A stretch of DNA of 64,000 nt, taken from assembly GCF_015277775.1 (NCBI RefSeq), contig NZ_CP063849.1:8447501-8511500 (forward strand), read 5' to 3'. A program made the translations under genes and the position numbers. This document shows, piece by piece, positions 1 through 8,206 of the stretch; position 1 is the stretch's first letter, and each line of letters starts with the position of its first letter. The notes beneath the pieces were generated by a model that was given only the letters and a program-made list of their open reading frames with translations, ran no database searches and was not told where the DNA came from. The stretch comes from Paludibaculum fermentans (lineage in GTDB: Bacteria > Acidobacteriota > Terriglobia > Bryobacterales > Bryobacteraceae).

Positions 1-1029
1 GGCGGCGAGCCGTTTGGCGCCTTGATTGGGGACTACTACTTCGGGCGCGGACCGGAGGATATTGAACTGCTCGAGCGGATGTCGCAAGTGGCCGCTGCAG
101 CTCATGCGCCGTTCATCTCCGCCGCATCGCCGGAGCTCCTGAACCTCGAGGATTTCACCCAGCTCGACAATCCGCGAGACTTGGCCAAGGTGTTCGACAC
201 CACGGACTATGCCCGTTGGAAGGGCTTCCGCATGAACGAGGATTCGCGCTACATCTGCCTCACCATGCCGCGAGTCCTGATGCGCGTGCCCTACGGTCGC
301 GAGACCAGGCCCGTGGATGAGTTTTCGTACGAAGAGAATGTGGACGGTCTGACTCACGATCGTTACCTGTGGGGCAATGCGGCCTATGCGCTGGGCTCCA
401 AGATGACGCAGGCGTTCGCGCGCTATGGCTGGTGCGCGGCGATCCGAGGTGTGGAGGGTGGCGGTCTGGTGGAAGGGCTGCCGGTTCACACGTTCTCCAC
501 CGACGACGGCGACACTGTCATGAAGTGTCCTACCGAGACGATCATCACCGACCGGCGCGAGAAGGAATTGGCGGATCTGGGGTTTGCTCCCCTGGTCCAC
601 TGCAAGGGCACGGACTACGCGGCCTTCTTCAGCGTGCAGACCTGCCAGAAGCCGAAGTTGTATGACAAGCCGGAAGCCAATGCCAATGCACGGCTTTCCG
701 CGCAACTGCCGTACCTCATGGCGGTCAGCCGTTTCGCGCACTATCTGAAGTCGATGATGCGGGATAAGATCGGAAGCTTTACTTCGCGAGCCGAGTGCGA
801 GATGTTCCTGGGCAACTGGATCGCGAACTATGTCACTTCGGACGATTCTGCCTCGGCAGCGGTCAAGTCCAAGTATCCGCTCCGTGAGGCGCGGGTTGAA
901 GTGGCGGAGGTGCCCGGCAAGGCGGGTGCGTATAAGGCGGTGGCGTTCCTGAGGCCGCACTTCCAGTTGGACGAGCTGAGTGTTTCGCTCCGGCTGGTGG
1001 CTGATCTGCCTCAATCGGCGCGCAAGTAG
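1..1029 (+). CDS. tssC: TssC, T6SS contractile sheath large subunit (5' end outside window)
   Basis: The reading frame is open from base 1 to a TAG at 1027-1029, so 342 C-terminal residues are visible of a family that is usually about 500 aa. The first visible residues, GGEPFGALIGDYYF, match the conserved TssC/VipB (EvpB) core segment, followed by a helix ending in APFISAASPELL and later RWKGFRMNEDSRY, all typical of the sheath large subunit. TssC assembles with TssB into the cytoplasmic sheath that contracts to eject the Hcp tube, and ClpV recycles it. tssB should lie just upstream, off the edge. An internal TTG at 22 is not a credible start because the conserved residues continue upstream of it. 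Confidence 0.93.
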   Translation, partial: GGEPFGALIGDYYFGRGPEDIELLERMSQVAAAAHAPFISAASPELLNLEDFTQLDNPRDLAKVFDTTDYARWKGFRMNEDSRYICLTMPRVLMRVPYGRETRPVDEFSYEENVDGLTHDRYLWGNAAYALGSKMTQAFARYGWCAAIRGVEGGGLVEGLPVHTFSTDDGDTVMKCPTETIITDRREKELADLGFAPLVHCKGTDYAAFFSVQTCQKPKLYDKPEANANARLSAQLPYLMAVSRFAHYLKSMMRDKIGSFTSRAECEMFLGNWIANYVTSDDSASAAVKSKYPLREARVEVAEVPGKAGAYKAVAFLRPHFQLDELSVSLRLVADLPQSARK

Positions 1030-1074
1030 AGGGCGCGCTGGGCATACTGGGGATTCGAACAGGAGGAATGAACT

Positions 1075-1551
1075 ATGTCTGCGATTTGGCATCTCAAGAT
1101 TCCAAATATCGATGGCGAGAGCGAGATCCAGGGTTACCAAAACCAAATCCAGGTTCTTAGCTTTAGCTGGGGCGCCAGCAACACGGCGGGGGTCTATGGA
1201 TCGGGCAGCAGCCATGGCGGCAGCCAGATCCAGGAGTTTCAGTTCTCCAAGAAAGTGGACTCGGGCAGCCCAAAGCTGTTTGCTCACTGCGCCAGCGGCA
1301 AGCACATCAAGGAAGCGACGCTGACCGGCACACGCTCCGGTACAACCGGTGGCCGCGAAGAGTACATCAAGTATCTCTTCACCGACTTGATCATCTCTTC
1401 CATCAACTGGGCGGCTGGATCGGACCAGCCGTCGGAGAGCATCAGCTTCAATTTCGGCAGTATTAACGTCCAGTACTTCCAGATCGAGGGCGGCAAGAAG
1501 ACCGACCAGGTCTTGGGCGGCTGGGACATCCAACAGAACGTGGCGCAATAG
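1075..1551 (+). CDS. hcp: Hcp1, T6SS tube protein
   Basis: 158 aa, the usual Hcp length. The N-terminal SFSWG segment, the QIQEFQFSKKVDSGSPKLF strand-helix stretch, the CASGKHI segment and the terminal GGWDIQQN strand are typical of the Hcp (DUF796) beta-barrel that stacks as hexameric rings inside the TssBC sheath. A strong ribosome site (AGGAGG) lies 8 bases before the ATG, stronger than those of neighbouring genes, which fits a highly expressed secreted component. It lies 45 bases after tssC and 12 bases before a second hcp gene. It could also serve as a carrier for small effectors inside the ring, as known for the family; nothing in the sequence decides that. Confidence 0.93.
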   Translation: MSAIWHLKIPNIDGESEIQGYQNQIQVLSFSWGASNTAGVYGSGSSHGGSQIQEFQFSKKVDSGSPKLFAHCASGKHIKEATLTGTRSGTTGGREEYIKYLFTDLIISSINWAAGSDQPSESISFNFGSINVQYFQIEGGKKTDQVLGGWDIQQNVAQ

Positions 1552-1563
1552 GGGGCATGAGTC

Positions 1564-2073
1564 ATGGCTGATACTCCTCATCTACTTCAGGTTGAAGGCA
1601 TCAAGGGCGAGTGCAAGGAAACGAAGTACCTCACCTGGATCAACATCGAGTCGTTCTCCTGGGGCATTTCCAACGAAGTGACGACGAAGGGTACCGCGCG
1701 CAGCGCCGGTGTCCCCGACTTCGCCTCGTTCACGGTCACCAAACCAACAGACAAGGCTAGCCCCAAGCTCTTCCTCGCCTGCTCCAGCGGCCAACACTTC
1801 AAATCGGCGAAAGTCGTCTTCCGTCGAATGGGCAAAGCGGTGACAGCCGGTCAACCCTCATCTCTCGATGAGTTTTTCGAATGGACCTTTGGCGACGTGA
1901 TGGTCAGCAGCTATCAGAACGGCGGGTCTGACCAGGCCTCGGCTAGTGAAAGCATCTCGTTTAGCGCCGCCTCGGTCTCAATGAACTACTTCGTGATGAA
2001 GAATGGCCAGCGCACCGGTGGAGTTATGGCGGGTTACGACATCCGCAAGATCACTGAGAGCATCGGCACATAG
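1564..2073 (+). CDS. hcp: Hcp2, second T6SS tube protein
   Basis: 169 aa. It shares the plan of the preceding gene: SFSWGISN near residue 30, a FTVTKPTDKASPKLF stretch, CSSGQHFKSA, and a terminal GYDIRK strand. The two are clearly paralogous but well diverged, so this looks like an old tandem duplication rather than a recent copy. A GGGGG run ends about 8 bases before the ATG; the ATG at 1557 is followed four codons later by a stop and is not used. Two adjacent hcp genes may give mixed or alternative tubes; this is inference. Confidence 0.92.
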   Translation: MADTPHLLQVEGIKGECKETKYLTWINIESFSWGISNEVTTKGTARSAGVPDFASFTVTKPTDKASPKLFLACSSGQHFKSAKVVFRRMGKAVTAGQPSSLDEFFEWTFGDVMVSSYQNGGSDQASASESISFSAASVSMNYFVMKNGQRTGGVMAGYDIRKITESIGT

Positions 2074-2104
2074 TGGTTTCGCGCAATAATGCGACAAGCT
2101 CGCT

Positions 2105-2830
2105 ATGAACCCTCATCAACTGTTCAATGAAGGCAGGCTGACCGAGGCGATCAACGCCGTGGTCAGCCTGCTTCGAGACAACCCCGGCAATGCGCAGCAG
2201 CGGACTTTTCTGTTCGAGATGCTGTGCTTTGCCGGAGAATACGATCGCGCTGACAAGCACCTGGATCTCCTCGCCGGTGGGACACACGACCGTCAGATGG
2301 GCGCCATGCTGATGCGCGCCGCTGTCCAGACGGCCCGTACCCGCGACGACATGTTCGCCAACGGCGAGGTTACGCCCGCCGCCGCTGGCCCGCCGGTCTC
2401 CGGTGTTCTCAACGGCAAGCCGTTCAGCTCGATCTCCGACGCCGATCCGCGAGTGGGACCACGCCTCGAGGTCTTCGCGGCCGGCAACTACCTGATGCTG
2501 CCCATGGCGCATCTGGCCGAACTCGACATGGAGCCGCCCAAGCGGCTCAGAGACCTGCTTTGGGCACCCGCGCATCTGCGCTGTGGCGCCAATTTCGGCG
2601 GCGGCCAGGATCTTGGCGACGTAATGCTTCCAGCACTCTCGCCGCTCTCCAGCCGTCACTCGGATGATCTCGTTCGCCTGGGCCGGGTCTCCTCCTGGGA
2701 GACGGACGGCTCGACGGAAATGCTGTTCGGTCAGAAGTTGCTGCTCGTGGATGGCGAGGAATTCCCGTTCCTGGAGATCCGTTCGCTTAAGATTTCCACG
2801 CCCTCCGGAGAAGCAGATGCCGTTACGTGA
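2105..2830 (+). CDS. tagJ: TagJ/ImpE-family T6SS accessory protein
   Basis: 241 aa. The N-terminus (NPHQLFNEGRLTEAINAVVSLLRDNPGN, and then a repeat around AQQRTFLFEMLCFAGEYDRA) is a tetratricopeptide-like solenoid. The C-terminal half (RDLLWAPAHLRCG, VMLPALSPLSS, GQKLLLVDGEEFPFLEIR) is typical of the ImpE/TagJ family. In studied T6SSs TagJ binds the sheath subunit TssB and assists or modulates ClpV recognition. It sits 31 bases after hcp2 and overlaps the tssA start by 14 bases, so translation is probably coupled. No strong ribosome site is seen before its ATG. Confidence 0.88.
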   Translation: MNPHQLFNEGRLTEAINAVVSLLRDNPGNAQQRTFLFEMLCFAGEYDRADKHLDLLAGGTHDRQMGAMLMRAAVQTARTRDDMFANGEVTPAAAGPPVSGVLNGKPFSSISDADPRVGPRLEVFAAGNYLMLPMAHLAELDMEPPKRLRDLLWAPAHLRCGANFGGGQDLGDVMLPALSPLSSRHSDDLVRLGRVSSWETDGSTEMLFGQKLLLVDGEEFPFLEIRSLKISTPSGEADAVT

Positions 2831-4757
2831 GGACATCCTCAGCCCGATTGCCGGAGACAATCCGAGTGGTCAGGATATCCGCTACACCCCGTTGTTCGAA
2901 CAGATCAAAGAGGCCAGGCGGGAAGAAGAAGCCCTGTCTCAGGGGGTTTGGCAGCGGGTTCTCAAAACGGCCGATTGGCCGCTGGTCATCCGGCTGATCT
3001 CAGAGGCCCTGGCCAAGAAGTCGAAGGATCTTCAGTTGGCGGTCTGGCTTGCGGAAGCCCTGGTGCGCCGTGATGGCTTCACCGGACTCCAGGAGGGCGT
3101 CAATCTGTGCAATTCCCTCCTGGCTGAATTCTGGGATTCGCTCTATCCGGAACTGGAAGACGGCGACCCCGAATTGCGCTCCGTGCCGCTCGCCTGGCTG
3201 GCCTCGAAACTCGACACGCCACTGCGCCAGGTTCCGCTCACGCCGCATGGGATCAGCGCCCTCCAGTTCGCCGAGTCACTGCAAGTTCCTTCAGAAGAGG
3301 AGGCGGGTGGAAGCTCGAGCAAGGCGGATGCCCGGCGCGAGGCGGTCAACGAGGGGAAGACGACGCCGGAGGCAGTTGACGAAGCTCTTCGCGCCACGCA
3401 GTCGGCCTTCTTCGGGCAAAACATTGCCGTGTTGGAAGCGGCGCGCGAATCGGTCGACCAGTTGAATCTCATCGCCGACGAGCGTTTCGGGGAATACTCG
3501 CCTGGCTTTAGCGATCTCAAGGAGTGCCTGGACCAGCTCATCAATTCGACCCGCATTCTGTCGCAACGCCGTGCGGCGCCCGGTGAAGCCGCGGCTGCTC
3601 AGCCGGCCCAACGGGCCGAGCGCCAGCAACAGGCGTGGGTCGAGGACGACAAGCCGCTGTGGTCGTCGTCGCCCGCGGACGACGATACGCCGCTCTGGCA
3701 GACCAGCGACTCCACCCCCTCCGAGGAGCCACAGCAATCCGGGTTTCAGGAAGAGACTCCGCTCTGGCAGTCTTCGGTGGAGACTCCGTCCGAACCCGCC
3801 AACATCTTCGAAGAGTCGCCACAGCCGCAGCATTGGAGCCACGACAGCGGCAGTTCCGGGGGCTTTCAGGCGCGTGAGCCGGCGGACGCCGTCGATTGCG
3901 CGGCTCGGCTGAATTCCATCGCTCAGTGGTTGCGCAAAGCCAATCCGCGCAGTCCCGCTGCCTATCTGCTCCTGCGCGGCTTCCGTTGGGGGGAATTGCG
4001 CGCCCTCGGAGCGGAGCTCGATCCGGAATGGCTGGAAGCGCCTCCCACCGACATCCGGCAACAGATGCGCCGCTTCGCGCAGGAAGAGGATTGGGCGCAG
4101 CTGCTGGAAGCTGGAGAAGAGGCAATGGCCCAACCCTACGGCCGTGCCTGGCTCGATCTGCAGCGTTACTCCCTGATGGCCTGCGATGAGTTGGGCGAGG
4201 AGTACGGCTTGGTCAGCCACTCCATCGTCGGGGCCCTCAGCTCGCTGCTCCAGGAATACCCTGACCTGCTGGAGTCGACGCTCACCGACGATACACCCAC
4301 GGCGAACGCCGCCACGCGCCAGATGCTGGCGGCCAAGGGGTGCCTTCCCAATTCCAAGGGCCCCACCCGTCCAGCGCCGGCGTTGCCCGATCGCAACGAT
4401 GACACGATGATCGAGGACGCCATCCGGCGAGGACGGGTGGAGGTGGCGCTCGAACTGGTGTCGCGCCGCATGGCTCTCGAAACCAGTGGGCGCGGCCGCT
4501 TCCAGCGGAAGATTCAACTGGCGAGAATTCTGGTGGCTTCCGGACGCCACGCGGTCTCCCTGCCGCTGCTGCGCGAACTGTCGGCGGAGATCAGCCAGCG
4601 CGGGTTGTCCGAGTGGGAGATGCCGGCGATCGTGGTGGAGCCGCTGGTTCTTTTGTATCGCTGCCTCGAGCATGAGCCGGAAGCGGCGGACGAGCGCAAG
4701 TCGGTCTACACCCTCATCTGCCGGCTGGATCCTGTCAAAGCGTTTGAGTTGTCCTGA
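2817..4757 (+). CDS. tssA: TssA/ImpA-family T6SS protein with a Trp-rich linker
   Basis: 646 aa from the ATG at 2817, chosen because MPLREDILSPIAGDNPSGQDIR is the standard TssA N-terminus and GGAG stands 6 bases upstream; the frame is open further upstream but that part is shadow of tagJ. Residues 1 to about 130 are the ImpA_N domain (capping the tail during sheath assembly at the baseplate). A low-complexity region near residues 270-345 holds three copies of a D/E-T/K-PLW motif amid acidic and Ser/Pro residues. The C-terminal 250 residues are helical and resemble the ImpA/VasJ C-terminal region. It is longer than many TssA proteins (350-540 aa). Nine bases separate its stop from the TTG that precedes tssE. 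Confidence 0.88.
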   Translation: MPLREDILSPIAGDNPSGQDIRYTPLFEQIKEARREEEALSQGVWQRVLKTADWPLVIRLISEALAKKSKDLQLAVWLAEALVRRDGFTGLQEGVNLCNSLLAEFWDSLYPELEDGDPELRSVPLAWLASKLDTPLRQVPLTPHGISALQFAESLQVPSEEEAGGSSSKADARREAVNEGKTTPEAVDEALRATQSAFFGQNIAVLEAARESVDQLNLIADERFGEYSPGFSDLKECLDQLINSTRILSQRRAAPGEAAAAQPAQRAERQQQAWVEDDKPLWSSSPADDDTPLWQTSDSTPSEEPQQSGFQEETPLWQSSVETPSEPANIFEESPQPQHWSHDSGSSGGFQAREPADAVDCAARLNSIAQWLRKANPRSPAAYLLLRGFRWGELRALGAELDPEWLEAPPTDIRQQMRRFAQEEDWAQLLEAGEEAMAQPYGRAWLDLQRYSLMACDELGEEYGLVSHSIVGALSSLLQEYPDLLESTLTDDTPTANAATRQMLAAKGCLPNSKGPTRPAPALPDRNDDTMIEDAIRRGRVEVALELVSRRMALETSGRGRFQRKIQLARILVASGRHAVSLPLLRELSAEISQRGLSEWEMPAIVVEPLVLLYRCLEHEPEAADERKSVYTLICRLDPVKAFELS

Positions 4758-4774
4758 CGCGGAGTTTGGGGACC

Positions 4775-5272
4775 ATGGCGGAACGGCGGAGTCGGCAAGA
4801 AATACTTCCATCGCTACTCGACCGTCTGACCGACGAGGAACCTCGCAACCGGTCTGAGGGCGAGGTATCGCGCGGCCAGGCCCTGCGCGACCTGAAGGCC
4901 AGCCTGCGGCGCGATATCGAGTGGCTGCTGAATACCCGGCGCCGCATCACGGAGATCCCCACTGGCTCGGTCCAACTGCCCGAGTCGCTGTTCAACTACG
5001 GTCTGCCCGACCTGACTGGCTTCGCCTTGAACACGGAACGCGACCAGGCCGAACTCGTCAGCCTCATCGAGCAAGTGATCGCCACGTTCGAACCCCGCCT
5101 CCGCACCGTCATCGTTTCCATGCAGCCCATCACCGCCGCCGCCCGCATCATCCGGTTCCAGATCGAAGGGATTTTGAGGGTGGAACCTGGCCCTGAGCGC
5201 ATCCAATTCGATACCCTACTGGAACTGACCAGCGGAACCTACAAAGTGGAGGGGGGGCCCGGTGCGCAGTGA
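4775..5272 (+). CDS. tssE: TssE, gp25-like T6SS baseplate protein
   Basis: 165 aa from the ATG at 4775 (GGAG at 4761-4764); a TTG at 4766 would add three residues. The protein has the TssE pattern: a leader around LLDRLTD, a helix RDIEWLLNTRR, then SLFNYGLPDLTGF, and a C-terminal wedge with FEPRLRTVIV. It is homologous to phage T4 gp25 and joins the TssFGK baseplate wedge that anchors the sheath. The 11-base overlap with tssF indicates coupled translation. Confidence 0.92.
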   Translation: MAERRSRQEILPSLLDRLTDEEPRNRSEGEVSRGQALRDLKASLRRDIEWLLNTRRRITEIPTGSVQLPESLFNYGLPDLTGFALNTERDQAELVSLIEQVIATFEPRLRTVIVSMQPITAAARIIRFQIEGILRVEPGPERIQFDTLLELTSGTYKVEGGPGAQ

Positions 5273-7100
5273 TCTGCTGAACTACTACGAACGCGAATTG
5301 GCCTATGTGCGGCAACTCGGCGCGGAGTTTGCCTCCAAGTACCCGAAAGTAGCCTCGCGTCTGCTCCTCGAGCCGAACCGCTGCGAAGACCCCCACGTGG
5401 AGCGCCTCATCGAGGCCTTCTCGTTTCTCGCCGCGCGCCTCCACCTCAAACTCGACGACGAGTTCCCCGAACTCACCCAGGCCCTTCTGGGGATCCTCTT
5501 CCCTCATTACATCCGCCCGCTGCCGTCCATGACGGTGGCGGAGTTCTCCCTGGATGTTGAACGCTCCGGACTCACCACCCGGACGGTCCTGCCGCGCGGG
5601 TCAGCCCTCTTCTCCCGTTCCACCGGCGGCGTCCGGCTCCAGTTCCGGACTGGTTTTGATCTCGAGCTCTGGCCCATCCGGGTGGCGGCCGCGCAGTGGG
5701 TGACACCCGAGCGGTTGGCTCAGCCGATCCGCACCGCCGATGCCCCCGGCGCCCTCCGCGTAGAGCTCGCCTGCGGCCATGGCGCGTCGTTTGCGGCCCT
5801 GCCCATCAACTCGCTCCGCTTCTTTCTCAACGCCGAAGCTAGTATCGTCTACCCGCTCTACGAGATGCTGGCCGGCCGGTGCCTGCGGATCATCGCTCGC
5901 GACCTCAATCCGCGCTCTCAGAAGTCGCCGGTTGTGCTCCCGGCTTCGTGCCTCCAGCCCTGCGGTTTCGCACAGGATGAGTCGCTGATCCCGTATCCGC
6001 GGCGCTCGTTCGATGGCTACCGGCTGCTCCAGGAGTACTTCGCCTTCCCCGAGAAGTTCCTGTTTCTCGAGTTGAAGGGCTTGGAAGTGCTGCGCGAGGC
6101 CGGGTTCGGCGAGAACATCGAGCTGGTCTTCCTTTGTGGCGACTGTGAACGGCCCGACTGGCTGCCCATGCTGCAGCTTGGCGTCAGCGAACGGACCCTG
6201 CGGCTGGGCTGCTGCACGCTCGTCAATCTCTTCCCGCACACGGCTGATCCGGTCACGTTGGACGGCACGCGCTTCGAGTACCCCGTCGTGCCCGATGCCC
6301 GCCGCCCCGACTCCTACGAGGTCTTCTCCATCGAGTCCGTTGTCGGCACGAACCCGGTCACCAGCGAGGTTCTCAACTTCGACCCCTTCTATTCCGTCAG
6401 GCACAGCCCCTCCGGCCGGCAGGGTGAGCTCTTCTGGCACGCTACCCGCCGCGATTCCAGCGTGCGGATGGATGACAATACCGATCTATGGCTCTCCACC
6501 GTCGATCTTGCCGGACAGCCCCGGCGGCCCGAAATAGACACCTTGACCGTCCGCTGTCTCTGCACCAACCGTGAACTGCCGTCCCGAATGCCGTTCGGGG
6601 AGGAGGGCGGAGACTTCGAGCTCGACGTGGCTTCGACGGTCACTCGGGTCATTGCGCTGCGCAAACCGACCCCCACCATCCGGCCGTCTTTGGGAGGTGC
6701 CGTCCTCTGGCGGCTGCTCTCGCAGCTTTCCTTGAACTATCTTTCGCTGATCGAGGAGGGGCGTGACGCGCTCCAGGAAATCCTCCGTCTCTACACACCG
6801 CCCGCCGGATTTGGGGAACGCCAGGTGGAGGGAATTGCCACACTCACCAGCCGTCGCCACTTTGCCCGCGTAATGGGCGATTATGGGATCTCGTTTGTGA
6901 GGGGCATGAAGGTCCAGGTGGAACTCGACGAGGAGTGCTTTGTGGGGGCGAGCGCTTATCTTTTTTCCAGCGTCCTCGATCGTTTCCTCGGACTTTATGT
7001 CAACATGAATGGGTTCAGCCAGCTCGAAGTGTGGAGCCGGCAGCGTAAGGAGATCCTGAAGCAATGGCCCGCAAGGTCAGGCTACGGAATCCTGCTCTAA
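5262..7100 (+). CDS. tssF: TssF, T6SS baseplate protein
   Basis: 612 aa, a normal length for TssF/ImpG. The GTG start at 5262 is supported by the family-typical first residues LLNYYERELAYVRQLGAEF and by the 11-base overlap with tssE. The DDEFPELTQALLGILFPHYIRPLPSM stretch (cited here only as a region near residues 66-91) and the GGAVLWRLLSQLSLNYLSL region near residue 485 are hallmarks of the family. With TssG, TssE and TssK it builds the baseplate, equivalent to T4 gp6. It overlaps tssG by 37 bases. Confidence 0.94.
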   Translation: MRSDLLNYYERELAYVRQLGAEFASKYPKVASRLLLEPNRCEDPHVERLIEAFSFLAARLHLKLDDEFPELTQALLGILFPHYIRPLPSMTVAEFSLDVERSGLTTRTVLPRGSALFSRSTGGVRLQFRTGFDLELWPIRVAAAQWVTPERLAQPIRTADAPGALRVELACGHGASFAALPINSLRFFLNAEASIVYPLYEMLAGRCLRIIARDLNPRSQKSPVVLPASCLQPCGFAQDESLIPYPRRSFDGYRLLQEYFAFPEKFLFLELKGLEVLREAGFGENIELVFLCGDCERPDWLPMLQLGVSERTLRLGCCTLVNLFPHTADPVTLDGTRFEYPVVPDARRPDSYEVFSIESVVGTNPVTSEVLNFDPFYSVRHSPSGRQGELFWHATRRDSSVRMDDNTDLWLSTVDLAGQPRRPEIDTLTVRCLCTNRELPSRMPFGEEGGDFELDVASTVTRVIALRKPTPTIRPSLGGAVLWRLLSQLSLNYLSLIEEGRDALQEILRLYTPPAGFGERQVEGIATLTSRRHFARVMGDYGISFVRGMKVQVELDEECFVGASAYLFSSVLDRFLGLYVNMNGFSQLEVWSRQRKEILKQWPARSGYGILL

Positions 7101-8203
7101 AGCAGCGGGCGGCTGGGGGCGCGCCGGATGTGCCGTCGACCCCGCACGTCCAGACACCGTCCTCCGTTCCTGCTAGCCCTGCCGACACCGGGCCCGTGCT
7201 GCCCCAGCATCTGCTGGAGCACCCCCAGGACTATCGTTTTTTTCAGGCGGCCCGCCTCCTGCAATTGCTCCAACCGGAGAGCGCCCCCCTCGGCCGGTTC
7301 GAAGACCCGTCGAAAGAAGCCGTCCGGTTTTCCGCTCACCAGACGCTGGGTTACCCGGCCAGCGAGATCCAAGCCCTCGATGTGCCGGAGTCCGGCCAGC
7401 CCAAAATGGCGGTGAACTTCCTGGGCCTCACGGGACCTGTGGGCGAACTGCCAGTGACTTATACCTCCTACATCACTGAGCGCCTGCGCGCCGGCGATCG
7501 GACAGCGGCGGAATTCTTCGACCTCTTCAATCACCGGCTCACCTCGCTCTTCTACCGCAGTTGGGAGAAGTACCACTTCCAGGTGCCCTATGAGCGGGGC
7601 GAGGAGTCCGGTCTCAGCGATACCCTGCTCCACTTCGTCGGCCTCGGCACTCCGCGGCTGCAGAACCGCCAGGACATCCCCGACGAGTCGCTCAAGTTCT
7701 ACGCCGGGCTGCTCTCCCAGCAGCCGCGTTCCGCCATCGCCATGCAACAGATCCTGACGGACTATTTCGACGTTCCCGTCGAGGTCGTTCAGTTCGTCGG
7801 CTCATGGCGCAAACTGGATCCGGGCAGCCTGTGCCTGCTCGACGACGACCCGGACGCCGTGCCCGCTGCGCGGCTGGGACTCGGCGCCGTCGCGGGCGAC
7901 GAAGTCTGGGATCAGCAATCCACCATGCGTCTGCGCATCGGCCCGCTCACGCTCGATCGCTACCGTGAGTTCCTGCCGGACGGCGCAGCCTTCCCCGCCT
8001 TGCGGGCACTTGCCCGTTTTATCAGCCGGGATGAGTATGATTTCGAAGTGCAGCTCGTTTTAAAGCGCGAAGAGGCCCCAGGCTGCCTGTTAGGAGCCGA
8101 GGGAGAGGACGCGCCCCAGCTCAGTTGGCTGAGTTGGATCAAATCAAAGCCAATGGATCGGGACCCTGACGACACGGTCTACCGGTTATGGGAGGTTGCT
8201 TAA
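7064..8203 (+). CDS. tssG: TssG, T6SS baseplate protein
   Basis: 379 aa. After a basic, Pro/Ser-rich leader of about 50 residues the domain begins with DYRFFQAARLLQLL, and continues with VNFLGLTGPVGELP, FFDLFNHRLTSLFYRSWEKY and TMRLRIGPL, all typical of TssG/ImpH/VasB. TssG pairs with two copies of TssF in the baseplate wedge. The leader is longer than usual, so the true start could lie at an in-frame codon further downstream, but none has a better ribosome site. Its stop is 3 bases before clpV. Confidence 0.92.
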   Translation: MARKVRLRNPALKQRAAGGAPDVPSTPHVQTPSSVPASPADTGPVLPQHLLEHPQDYRFFQAARLLQLLQPESAPLGRFEDPSKEAVRFSAHQTLGYPASEIQALDVPESGQPKMAVNFLGLTGPVGELPVTYTSYITERLRAGDRTAAEFFDLFNHRLTSLFYRSWEKYHFQVPYERGEESGLSDTLLHFVGLGTPRLQNRQDIPDESLKFYAGLLSQQPRSAIAMQQILTDYFDVPVEVVQFVGSWRKLDPGSLCLLDDDPDAVPAARLGLGAVAGDEVWDQQSTMRLRIGPLTLDRYREFLPDGAAFPALRALARFISRDEYDFEVQLVLKREEAPGCLLGAEGEDAPQLSWLSWIKSKPMDRDPDDTVYRLWEVA

Positions 8204-8206
8204 CAG

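Noticed and set aside
3291-4811. A 506-codon minus-strand frame opposite tssA
   Set aside because: Antisense shadow; composition follows the complementary strand of tssA.
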